Assembly (NCBI GenBank): GCA_003156695.1
Contig: PMHN01000067.1
Coordinates: forward strand, 5,087-10,932
Direction of reading: 5' to 3'
Source: Gammaproteobacteria bacterium
GTDB lineage: Bacteria > Pseudomonadota > Gammaproteobacteria > Steroidobacterales > Steroidobacteraceae
Length of the DNA stretch: 5,846 bases
Positions 1 to 5,846 of this stretch are shown here, one piece after another. A model generated the notes under the pieces. The model saw only the letters and a list, made by a program, of their open reading frames with translations, was not told where the DNA came from and made no database searches. Position 1 is the stretch's first letter. The number at the start of each line of letters is the position of its first letter. Both the position numbers and the translations under genes were made by a program.

Positions 1-3000
1 GGCGCTGCAGCGCCTCGCCGAGGCGCTTGGCGATACCGTCCTCGACCTTGCCGCCAGCGAACAATGGGCGCGGCGCAAGGACGGCCAGACCTTTGCCGCC
101 GAAATCGCGGTGAGCAAGGCGCCGACCTCGCGGCGCGAAATGTTCGTGCTGTGCCTGCGCGACGTGACCGAGCGGCGCGAATCCGAGCAGGCGATGCGCG
201 AGAGCGAGGCGCGCTACCGACTGCTGGTTGATCACGCGCCCGAGGCGATTGTAGTACTCGATGTCGACACCGCGCGTTTCGTGGACGCCAACGAGAACGC
301 GCAGAAACTCTTTGGCCTGGATCGCGAGCGGCTGCTCGCGGTCGGTCCGGTGGACCTGAGTCCGACGCTGCAACCCGACGGGGAGCCCTCCCTGCAGCGC
401 GCGCGCACCTACGTGCAGCAGGCGCTCGCGGGCGAGCCGCAGATTTTCGAATGGCTGTGCCGTGATGCTGCCAACCGGGAGATCATGTGCGAAGTGCGGC
501 TGGTGCGCATTCCGAGCGGCAACCGCCACCTGGTGCGCGGCAGCATCGCAGACATATCCGGACGCAAACGCAGCGAGCGCATGGCGGCCGCCGAGCGCGA
601 GGTGTTTGAACAGATCACCGGTAATGTGCCGCTGCCGCAGGTGCTGGCCGCGATCACGCGGCTGGTTGAATCGGTGGGCGTTGGCACAGTGTGTTCTGTG
701 AGCGTGCTCGCCGAGGGTGGCCAGAGCTTCACCCACCAGGTAGCCCCACAGCTCACCGACGATGTGCGCACAGCGCTGGCCGGTTCCGACGTGGCGGTGT
801 ATCTCGGACAGCAGCTGCTGGTGTCGGACGTGGCTGTCGACCCCCAGTGGCTCGAGCGGCGCGAGGTCGCGCTCGCCGCGGGCCTGCGCGCGGCCTGGTC
901 GACGCCCATCAAGGCGGCCGGCGGCAACCTCCTGGGTGCGCTGGGCGTGTACCGCGCGCAGCCGGGACTGCCGACGCCGCAGGAGTCACAGATCATGTCG
1001 CGCGCCGCGCAGCTCGCGGGTATCGCCATCGGCCGGCGCCTCAGCGAGGAGGCGCTGCGCGGCAGCGAGGCCAAGTTCCGCGGCCTCTTCGAGAGCATCG
1101 CGGAAGGGGTGTACCAAAGCGGCCGCGGCGGCCGGCTACTGTCGGTCAACCCGGCCTTCGTGGCGATGCTCGGTTACCAGAGCGCCGAGGAACTGTACGC
1201 GCTGCCAGGCGCCGCGGCGCTCTACTGGAACCCGGCGGACCGCGCCGAGTTCACCCGCCGCATCGAGTCGGAAGGGGAGATCCGCGACGCGGAGTTCCTC
1301 ATGCGCCGCCGCGACGGTCAGCAGGTGGTGATTCTCGAGAACGCGCGCGCCATGCGCGACGCCAGTGGGGAGATCATCGGCTACGAAGGCACCATCGCCG
1401 ACATCACCGAGCGCAAGCGTGCCGAGCAGGCGGTGTTCGCCGAAAAGGAACGCGCGCAGGTGACGCTGCAGTCGATCGGCGACGCGGTAATCACCACCGA
1501 CGCCGAAGGGCGCATCGAATACATCAATCCGGTCGGCGAAACGCTGACCGCGTGGAATTTGAGCGAGGCGCGCGGTCAGCCGCTCGGCGCGGTGCTGAAG
1601 CTCGTCGATGAGCTGAGCGGGGAACCGATCGGTAACTCGCTCGCCGGCGCGCTGGGGCGCGGGGAAAGCGGCACCGCCGCTGACCACTCGGTGTTGATCA
1701 CGCGCTCCGGCACCGAGGTTGCGATCCAGGAGTCCGCCGCGCCCATCTGCGACCGCCAGGGCCGTGTCATCGGCGCCGTGGTCGTGTTCCATGACGTCAC
1801 CAGGGAGCGGCGCCTGAAGCGCGCACTCTCGTGGCAGGCGAGCCACGATGCGCTCACCGGCCTCATCAACCGCCGTGAATTCGACAACCGGCTGCACGCG
1901 GCATTGCTCGCCGCGCAGCGCGAGGAGGGCTCCTACGCGCTCCTCTACATAGACCTCGACCAGTTCAAGGTGATCAACGACACCTGCGGCCACCAGGCCG
2001 GCGACCGGCTGCTGCGCGACGTGACCGGGCTGCTGCAGACCCGTGTGCGCACCTCCGACACCATCGCGCGCCTGGGCGGGGACGAGTTCGGGGTGCTGCT
2101 CGAGAGTTGCACGCCCGAGCAGGCCGTGCGCATCGCCGAGGCCGCGCGCCAGGCGATCCGTGATTTTCGCTTCGTGTGGGGCACCAACACACTGTCGGTG
2201 GGCGCCAGCATCGGCATCGTGCAGATCAGCGCCGAGACCGAGAATGTCGCCAGCGTCATGAGCGCCGCCGACATCGCCTGCTATGCCGCCAAGGACGCCG
2301 GCCGCAACCGTATCCACGTCTACGAGGCGGACGGCGTCTCGCATCAACACCGCGAGATGCACTGGGTGTCGCGGGTTACACGGGCGGTCGAAGAGCAGCG
2401 CCTGGAGTTGTTCTTCCAGCCGATCGTTTCGATCGCCGCGCCAGCCTCGCGGGCGTTTTACGAGCTGACGGTGCGGCTGCGCGATGACTCGGGTGAGCTG
2501 GTGATGCCGAGCGAGTTCATACCGGCGGCGGAACGCTACAACATAATGTCGGTGATTGACCGCTGGGTGGTCGGCCAGGCGATTGCGCTCCTCACGCACC
2601 GCCTGCGCCAGGGTGAGACGCTGCCGCTGCTGGCGGTGAATCTGTCCGGCACCTCCCTCAACGAGCAGTCGTTCGTGGACTTCATGCTGCAGAGCGTGGC
2701 GGAGCCGGCGATTGCCCGCGCGCTGTGCTTCGAGATCACCGAGACCGCCGCGGTCACGAGCCTCGCCAACGCGCGCTTCCTGATGAGCGAGCTGAAGAAT
2801 CGTGGCAGCCGCTTCGCGCTCGATGATTTCGGTACCGGCGTCTCGTCCTTCGTGTACCTGAAGGCGTTGCCGGTGGATTTCCTCAAGATCGACGGGCAGT
2901 TCATCAGCCACGTCACCGATGACCCGGTCAACCGCAGCATGGTCGAGGCGATCAGCAAGGTCGGGCGCGCCCTGGGGATCGCCACGGTGGCCGAGTGCGT

Positions 3001-3103
3001 CGAGAGCCAGGCGGTGCTCGAGGAACTCCAGCGCATCGGCGTGGACTTTGCCCAGGGCTTTCACCTGGCCACGCCGCTGCCGATCGCGCAACTGCCAAAG
3101 TAA
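1..3103 (+). CDS. Multi-sensor PAS/GAF GGDEF-EAL cyclic-di-GMP protein, 5' end outside window
   Basis: Probable bifunctional diguanylate cyclase/phosphodiesterase that makes and breaks cyclic di-GMP in the cytoplasm under control of several sensory domains. The frame is open from base 2, and the 36 codons before the GTG at 110 read as the end of a PAS core (WARRKDGQTFAAEIAVS), so the gene starts upstream. Counting residues from the codon at 110: PAS tail to about 25, PAS 34-150, GAF about 160-312, PAS 322-435, PAS 450-565, GGDEF about 575-740, EAL about 755-990. Helical linkers rich in E, R and A join the domains, as in DITERKRAEQ. The GGDEF motif is intact (656-660), and an RTSD I-site (647-650) lies five residues before it, so product inhibition is likely. 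The EAL signature reads ELT (785-787), but all expected metal and catalytic positions are present: E785, N844, E875, E878, D905, D906, K926, E962, Q982. No membrane segment is visible; the unseen N-terminus could hold one. The ligands of the sensory domains cannot be told from sequence. Confidence 0.95.
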   Translation, partial: ALQRLAEALGDTVLDLAASEQWARRKDGQTFAAEIAVSKAPTSRREMFVLCLRDVTERRESEQAMRESEARYRLLVDHAPEAIVVLDVDTARFVDANENAQKLFGLDRERLLAVGPVDLSPTLQPDGEPSLQRARTYVQQALAGEPQIFEWLCRDAANREIMCEVRLVRIPSGNRHLVRGSIADISGRKRSERMAAAEREVFEQITGNVPLPQVLAAITRLVESVGVGTVCSVSVLAEGGQSFTHQVAPQLTDDVRTALAGSDVAVYLGQQLLVSDVAVDPQWLERREVALAAGLRAAWSTPIKAAGGNLLGALGVYRAQPGLPTPQESQIMSRAAQLAGIAIGRRLSEEALRGSEAKFRGLFESIAEGVYQSGRGGRLLSVNPAFVAMLGYQSAEELYALPGAAALYWNPADRAEFTRRIESEGEIRDAEFLMRRRDGQQVVILENARAMRDASGEIIGYEGTIADITERKRAEQAVFAEKERAQVTLQSIGDAVITTDAEGRIEYINPVGETLTAWNLSEARGQPLGAVLKLVDELSGEPIGNSLAGALGRGESGTAADHSVLITRSGTEVAIQESAAPICDRQGRVIGAVVVFHDVTRERRLKRALSWQASHDALTGLINRREFDNRLHAALLAAQREEGSYALLYIDLDQFKVINDTCGHQAGDRLLRDVTGLLQTRVRTSDTIARLGGDEFGVLLESCTPEQAVRIAEAARQAIRDFRFVWGTNTLSVGASIGIVQISAETENVASVMSAADIACYAAKDAGRNRIHVYEADGVSHQHREMHWVSRVTRAVEEQRLELFFQPIVSIAAPASRAFYELTVRLRDDSGELVMPSEFIPAAERYNIMSVIDRWVVGQAIALLTHRLRQGETLPLLAVNLSGTSLNEQSFVDFMLQSVAEPAIARALCFEITETAAVTSLANARFLMSELKNRGSRFALDDFGTGVSSFVYLKALPVDFLKIDGQFISHVTDDPVNRSMVEAISKVGRALGIATVAECVESQAVLEELQRIGVDFAQGFHLATPLPIAQLPK

Positions 3104-3131
3104 CCGCAAACCGCGCTCGCATGGTGCGCGC

Positions 3132-3160
3132 GGGAGCGCTTGCGTAGAATGCGCGCTCCC
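3132..3160. repeat. Perfect 8-bp inverted repeat centred on the -10 box
   Basis: GGGAGCGC at 3132-3139 is matched exactly by its reverse complement GCGCTCCC at 3153-3160, with 13 bases between them that contain TAGAAT. The centre of symmetry (3146) falls within the -10 box. It could be an operator where a dimeric regulator would block RNA polymerase. It could also be chance in GC-rich DNA. It is not a convincing intrinsic terminator for the upstream gene, because the loop is long and only TTA follows the stem. Confidence 0.4.
3145..3150 (+). promoter_or_regulatory. Putative sigma70 -10 box (TAGAAT) of the peptidase-crotonase-paaY unit
   Basis: TAGAAT matches the TATAAT consensus at five of six positions and sits in the only noncoding gap of the window, followed by GC-rich DNA. 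Transcription would start near 3157, giving a leader of about 28 bases before the GTG at 3185. No good -35 box is seen: the hexamer at 17-bp spacing (3122-3127, TGGTGC) matches TTGACA poorly, so the promoter may be weak or need an activator. The box overlaps the in-frame ATG at 3149, which argues against translation starting there. This is inferred from sequence only. Confidence 0.5.
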
Positions 3161-3184
3161 TTACCGCCAGATCGAAAGCCCGCC

Positions 3185-4645
3185 GTGCGCCACAAATCCG
3201 CGATCGCCTGTCTCCTGATGCTCGCCGCCGGTGCGGCTGTCACTGCTGCTGGCGCGCCCGCCGCGCCTGGCGCGTCCACTCCCTCTGCCGAAGAAGTGGC
3301 CGTGCAGCTGCGCGATGCCGCGATGGCAGGCCACGATGTGGCCTACAGCTGGGTGAGTGAACTTACGAGCCGCTTCGGGCCTCGCCCGGCGGGCTCTGCG
3401 AACGAGCACGACGCGGCCGAATGGGCCGCCGCGCGCCTCAAAGCGCTCGGCTTCGAGAACGTACACATCGAGACGTTCCCGATCACGGCGTGGGTGCGTG
3501 GGCCCGAACACGCGGAAATCGTCGCACCCTCGGTGCAGCCGCTGGTTGTGGCGGCGCTCGGGGAATCTCCGCCGACGCCCGCCGCAGGGCTCGAAGGCGA
3601 CGTCGTGATTTTCCCGAGCTTCGAGGCGCTCAAGGCCGCGGCTCCCGGATCCCTCAACGGCAAGATCGCCATGGTCGCGTACCGCATGGTGCGTATGCAG
3701 GACGGTGCGGGCTACGGGCCGGGGTTTGCGGCGCGCGCCGATGGACCGGGGGAGGCGGCGCGTCGCGGCGCCATCGCCTACCTGCTGCGCTCGCTGGGCA
3801 CCGACAATCACCGTATTGCCCATACCGGCACCACGCGCTACGTGGATGGACGCGTGCCGCTGCCGTGCTTCGCGCTCTCGAATCCGGACGCCGACCAGAT
3901 CGAGCGCATCGCGGCCCTCGGTGAGACGGTGCGTGTGAAACTCTTCTCGGGCGCCTCCTACGTGACCGGCGCCCACTCGCAGGACGTGGTGGCGGACGTA
4001 CGCGGCCGCGACAAATCCCCCGGCGTGGTGCTGATCGGCGGGCATTTGGACAGCTGGGACCAGGGCACGGGCGCGATCGATGACGGTACTGGCACGGCCA
4101 TCATGGTCGCGGCTGCCAAGCTCATCCGCGACCTGCCGCACAAGCCGCGCCGGACCGTCCGCGTGGTGCTGTTCGGCTCTGAAGAAGTGGCACAGCCGGT
4201 GGCGCCGTTTGGCGCCTTCGGTGGGCATGCCTATGTGGACAACCACAAGGCGGAGCTGGCGACGCACGTGATCGCAGGCGAGACTGACTTTGGCGCTGAT
4301 CGCGTCTACGGCGTGGCGCTGCCGGCGGCGGTTGCGAACAGCGACTTCGCGCGCACGGTCGCGCGCGTGCTGGCACCCATCGGGGTGCTGATGGCAAAGG
4401 AACCCGCCAAGGGGGAAACCGACATCGGGCCGTCGGTGGAGGCGGGCGTCCCGGCTTTTGACCTGATGCAGGACGGTACGCGCTACTTCGATATCCACCA
4501 CACCCCTGACGACACGCTCGACAAGATCGACCGCCAGCAGCTCGATCAGAACGTGGCCGCCTGGGCGGCACTCGTGTGGCTGGCGGCGGACAGCGACGTC
4601 GACTTTCGCGCGCACGCACCGGCCGCTGCACCGCAGGCGCAGTAG
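3185..4645 (+). CDS. Exported M28-family zinc metallopeptidase, carboxypeptidase Q-like
   Basis: Secreted or periplasmic di-zinc exopeptidase expected to cleave dipeptides or N-/C-terminal residues; the substrate is unknown. Numbered from the GTG at 3185 (486 aa), residues 1-26 form a signal peptide: basic RHK, a hydrophobic stretch (AIACLLMLAAGAAV), then an Ala/Pro-rich cleavage region. A PA-like inserted region lies at about 125-255. The catalytic domain follows, with zinc ligands and catalytic residues recognisable as H287 (GGHLDSWD), D299 (IDDGTG, bridging Asp), E333 (general base) and E334 (GSEE), D368 (ETDFG) and H438 (IHHTPDDT). The H-to-D spacing of 12 and the E333 position fit carboxypeptidase Q. 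A segment of about seven extra residues follows the EE pair. The C-terminus is Ala/Pro-rich. Starts at TTG 3140 or ATG 3149 are possible, but they would put charged, Pro-rich residues before the signal peptide and overlap the -10 box. GAAAG at 3174-3178 is a weak ribosome site for the GTG. The next gene begins 7 bases after the stop. Confidence 0.9.
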   Translation: MRHKSAIACLLMLAAGAAVTAAGAPAAPGASTPSAEEVAVQLRDAAMAGHDVAYSWVSELTSRFGPRPAGSANEHDAAEWAAARLKALGFENVHIETFPITAWVRGPEHAEIVAPSVQPLVVAALGESPPTPAAGLEGDVVIFPSFEALKAAAPGSLNGKIAMVAYRMVRMQDGAGYGPGFAARADGPGEAARRGAIAYLLRSLGTDNHRIAHTGTTRYVDGRVPLPCFALSNPDADQIERIAALGETVRVKLFSGASYVTGAHSQDVVADVRGRDKSPGVVLIGGHLDSWDQGTGAIDDGTGTAIMVAAAKLIRDLPHKPRRTVRVVLFGSEEVAQPVAPFGAFGGHAYVDNHKAELATHVIAGETDFGADRVYGVALPAAVANSDFARTVARVLAPIGVLMAKEPAKGETDIGPSVEAGVPAFDLMQDGTRYFDIHHTPDDTLDKIDRQQLDQNVAAWAALVWLAADSDVDFRAHAPAAAPQAQ

Positions 4646-4652
4646 CGACCAC

Positions 4653-5405
4653 GTGAGCGCCCAGATCCTGGTGTCCAGCGCGGACGGGGTGTGCGAAATA
4701 CGCCTCAATCGTCCAGAGAAGCGCAACGCCATCACCCTCGCGATGTACGAGGCGCTGTGCAGTGCCCTCGCGCAGGCGCAGGCTGACACGACGGTGCGCG
4801 CGGTACTCCTGGGCGGTGAGGGCGCCGGCTTCACCGCCGGTAACGACCTCAATGATTTTCTCGGCGGCCTGAAGTTCGACGGCGACAACCCCATCATCAG
4901 GCTGATGCGCTCGCTCGCCACCTTCGGCAAGCCGCTGCTGGCGGCTGCGCACGGGCAGACCGTCGGCATCGGCGTGACGCTGCTGCTGCATTGCGACCTC
5001 GTCGTGGCGGCGCGAAGCACGGTGTTTTCCATGCCCTTCGTGGCGCTGGGCCTGGTTCCCGAGGCCGCCAGCTCGCTGTTGCTGCCGCGGCTGGTGGGCC
5101 AGCAGCGCGCCGCGGAGCTGCTGCTGCTTGGTAAGCCGTTCGACGCGGCGAGCGCGCACTCCATGGGACTCGTGAACCGCGTGGTGGAGGATGCTGAGCT
5201 CATCGGCGAGGCGCGTACGCTGGCGCGTGCTATCGCGGCGCAGCCGTTGGCAGCGCTGCTCGCCGCACGCCGCTTGCTGCGCGGCGACCCGGCGCAGGTG
5301 CTGGCGCGGATTGACGCGGAGGCGAAGATTTTCGCCGAGCGGCTGCAGTCGGAGGAATTCCGCGCCGCCATGCGCGCCAGGCAGGCCAGGGGACGCCCGG
5401 GCTGA
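4653..5405 (+). CDS. Crotonase-fold enoyl-CoA hydratase/isomerase family protein, probably delta3-delta2-enoyl-CoA isomerase type
   Basis: A 250-residue cytoplasmic enzyme acting on acyl-CoA thioesters, of normal length for the family. The N-terminal LNRPEKRNAI motif (18-27) is diagnostic. Oxyanion-hole segments are FTAGNDL (60-66) and HGQTVGIGVTL (100-110). The two glutamates of classical enoyl-CoA hydratase are absent: T109 and F129 (in MPF) occupy their positions. Instead E137 in LGLVPEAASS sits where peroxisomal-type delta3-delta2-enoyl-CoA isomerases carry their catalytic Glu, and the surrounding MPFxxLGLxPExxSS pattern also matches that group. A double-bond isomerase, used for unsaturated fatty acid or related acyl-CoA breakdown, is therefore more likely than a hydratase. 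PaaG is a less good fit, since it has Asp at this position. The GTG start at 4653 is the first in-frame codon after the upstream stop that keeps the N-terminal beta strand; no strong ribosome site is seen, so translational coupling to the peptidase gene is plausible. The substrate is not determinable. Confidence 0.9.
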   Translation: MSAQILVSSADGVCEIRLNRPEKRNAITLAMYEALCSALAQAQADTTVRAVLLGGEGAGFTAGNDLNDFLGGLKFDGDNPIIRLMRSLATFGKPLLAAAHGQTVGIGVTLLLHCDLVVAARSTVFSMPFVALGLVPEAASSLLLPRLVGQQRAAELLLLGKPFDAASAHSMGLVNRVVEDAELIGEARTLARAIAAQPLAALLAARRLLRGDPAQVLARIDAEAKIFAERLQSEEFRAAMRARQARGRPG

Positions 5406-5417
5406 GGCGCGCTCACC

Positions 5418-5846
5418 ATGGCCATTTACTCAGTCGACGGGCTCATTCCGGTCGTGGCGCCAGGCGCCTTCGTACACCCGCAGGCGGTTCTCATCGGCGA
5501 TGTGATCGTCGGCGAGCGGTGTTACATCGGTCCGTGCGCTTCGCTGCGTGGTGACCTGGGCCGCATCATCATCGGCAACGGTTCCAACGTGCAGGACTCA
5601 TGTGTGCTGCACACCTTCCCGGCGCGCACCACCCTGCTGGAGGAGGACACCCACATCGGGCATGGCGCGGTGCTGCATGGCTGCACCATCCGGCGCGGCG
5701 CGCTGATCGGCATCGGCGCGATCGTGCTCAATGGCGCGCGCATCGGCAAGGGCTGCCTGGTCGGCGCCGGCGCGCTGGTGACGGAGGGAAAAGTGTTTCC
5801 CGACTATTCGCTGATCGTCGGCTCGCCAGCCAAGCCGATCCGCGGG
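5418..5846 (+). CDS. paaY: PaaY/CaiE-family gamma-carbonic-anhydrase-like hexapeptide-repeat protein, 3' end outside window
   Basis: The frame is open from the ATG at 5418 to the last base, giving 143 residues of an expected roughly 200; the missing part would be the C-terminal helix. The N-terminus ([10 protein letters not shown], then [16 protein letters not shown] and [10 protein letters not shown]) is typical of PaaY and CaiE. Repeats of the I/V-G-x-G/N type build a left-handed beta helix, and the family forms trimers. Three histidines, H65 (VLHTFP), H82 and H87 ([10 protein letters not shown]), match the metal ligands of gamma-class carbonic anhydrases. PaaY of the phenylacetate pathway has been described as a CoA thioesterase that removes dead-end CoA products; CaiE is an accessory protein of carnitine metabolism. 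The SPAK motif near the visible end (136-139) slightly favours PaaY. No other paa or cai gene is visible, so the pathway is not established. It follows the crotonase stop by 12 bases, with GAGG at 5404-5407 as a possible ribosome site, and is probably co-transcribed. Confidence 0.88.
   Translation, partial: MAIYSVDGLIPVVAPGAFVHPQAVLIGDVIVGERCYIGPCASLRGDLGRIIIGNGSNVQDSCVLHTFPARTTLLEEDTHIGHGAVLHGCTIRRGALIGIGAIVLNGARIGKGCLVGAGALVTEGKVFPDYSLIVGSPAKPIRG

Noticed and set aside
409..1149. Minus-strand open frame of 246 codons
   Set aside because: Antisense shadow of the PAS/GAF region, Ser/Arg/Pro-rich, no motif or ribosome site.
691..1611. Plus-strand open frame of 306 codons inside the PAS/GAF region
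   Set aside because: Arg/Gly/Ala-rich shadow in another frame of a well-supported gene.
1136..3109. Long open frame on the minus strand (657 codons) opposite the GGDEF-EAL region
   Set aside because: It is antisense to clearly conserved domains, has no recognisable domain, and is of the kind produced by GC-rich third positions in the real gene.
3111..3160. Intrinsic terminator after the GGDEF-EAL gene
   Set aside because: GC-rich inverted repeats exist (for example CCGCGC 3111-3116 with GCGCGG 3128-3133, and the dyad at 3132-3160), but none is followed by a run of T.
3185..3230. Lipoprotein signal with a lipobox cysteine in SAIAC
   Set aside because: The Cys is at residue 7 from the GTG, ahead of the hydrophobic core rather than after it, and the -3 residue is Ala.
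4653..5405. Naming the crotonase paaG or caiD because of the PaaY/CaiE-like neighbour
   Set aside because: Active-site motifs differ: PaaG has Asp at the E137 position and CaiD has the GGGFEL glutamate, which is absent here.
3161..5425. Minus-strand open frame of 754 codons opposite the peptidase and crotonase
   Set aside because: Low-complexity Arg/Ala/Ser/His-rich translation with no motif, spanning two real genes in the opposite direction.

Overview
This is a GC-rich, densely coding window in which all genes lie on the plus strand. Codon third positions are strongly G/C. The protein families (multi-PAS GGDEF-EAL regulator, secreted M28 peptidase, crotonase, PaaY/CaiE-type hexapeptide protein) suggest a proteobacterial chromosome, most likely a high-GC gammaproteobacterium. 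That placement is an inference from protein style. No marker gene fixes the taxon.

Layout. (1) Positions 1-3103 hold the 3' part of a large cyclic-di-GMP signalling gene that starts before the window. Visible domains are the tail of a PAS domain, then PAS, GAF, PAS, PAS, GGDEF and EAL. (2) Positions 3104-3184 are the only intergenic gap of note. It holds a good TAGAAT -10 box lying at the centre of a perfect 8-bp inverted repeat, probably the promoter of the next three genes. (3) Positions 3185-4645 encode an exported zinc metallopeptidase of family M28, close to carboxypeptidase Q. (4) After 7 bases comes a crotonase-fold enzyme (4653-5405) whose active-site pattern fits a delta3-delta2-enoyl-CoA isomerase better than a hydratase. 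(5) After 12 bases comes a PaaY/CaiE-like gamma-carbonic-anhydrase-fold protein (5418 to beyond the right edge).

Genes 3-5 are close enough to be one transcription unit. The crotonase and the PaaY/CaiE-like protein form a plausible functional pair in CoA-thioester metabolism, as crotonases and such hexapeptide proteins co-occur in the paa and cai operons. The peptidase acts outside the cytoplasm and its link to the other two is unclear. The c-di-GMP gene appears to be a separate unit that ends before the promoter.

No RNA gene, mobile element, CRISPR array or convincing intrinsic terminator was seen. I do not find a clearly new system here. The most interesting points are the active-site pattern of the crotonase, its pairing with the hexapeptide protein, a shortened GAF domain in the c-di-GMP protein, and the palindrome around the -10 box.
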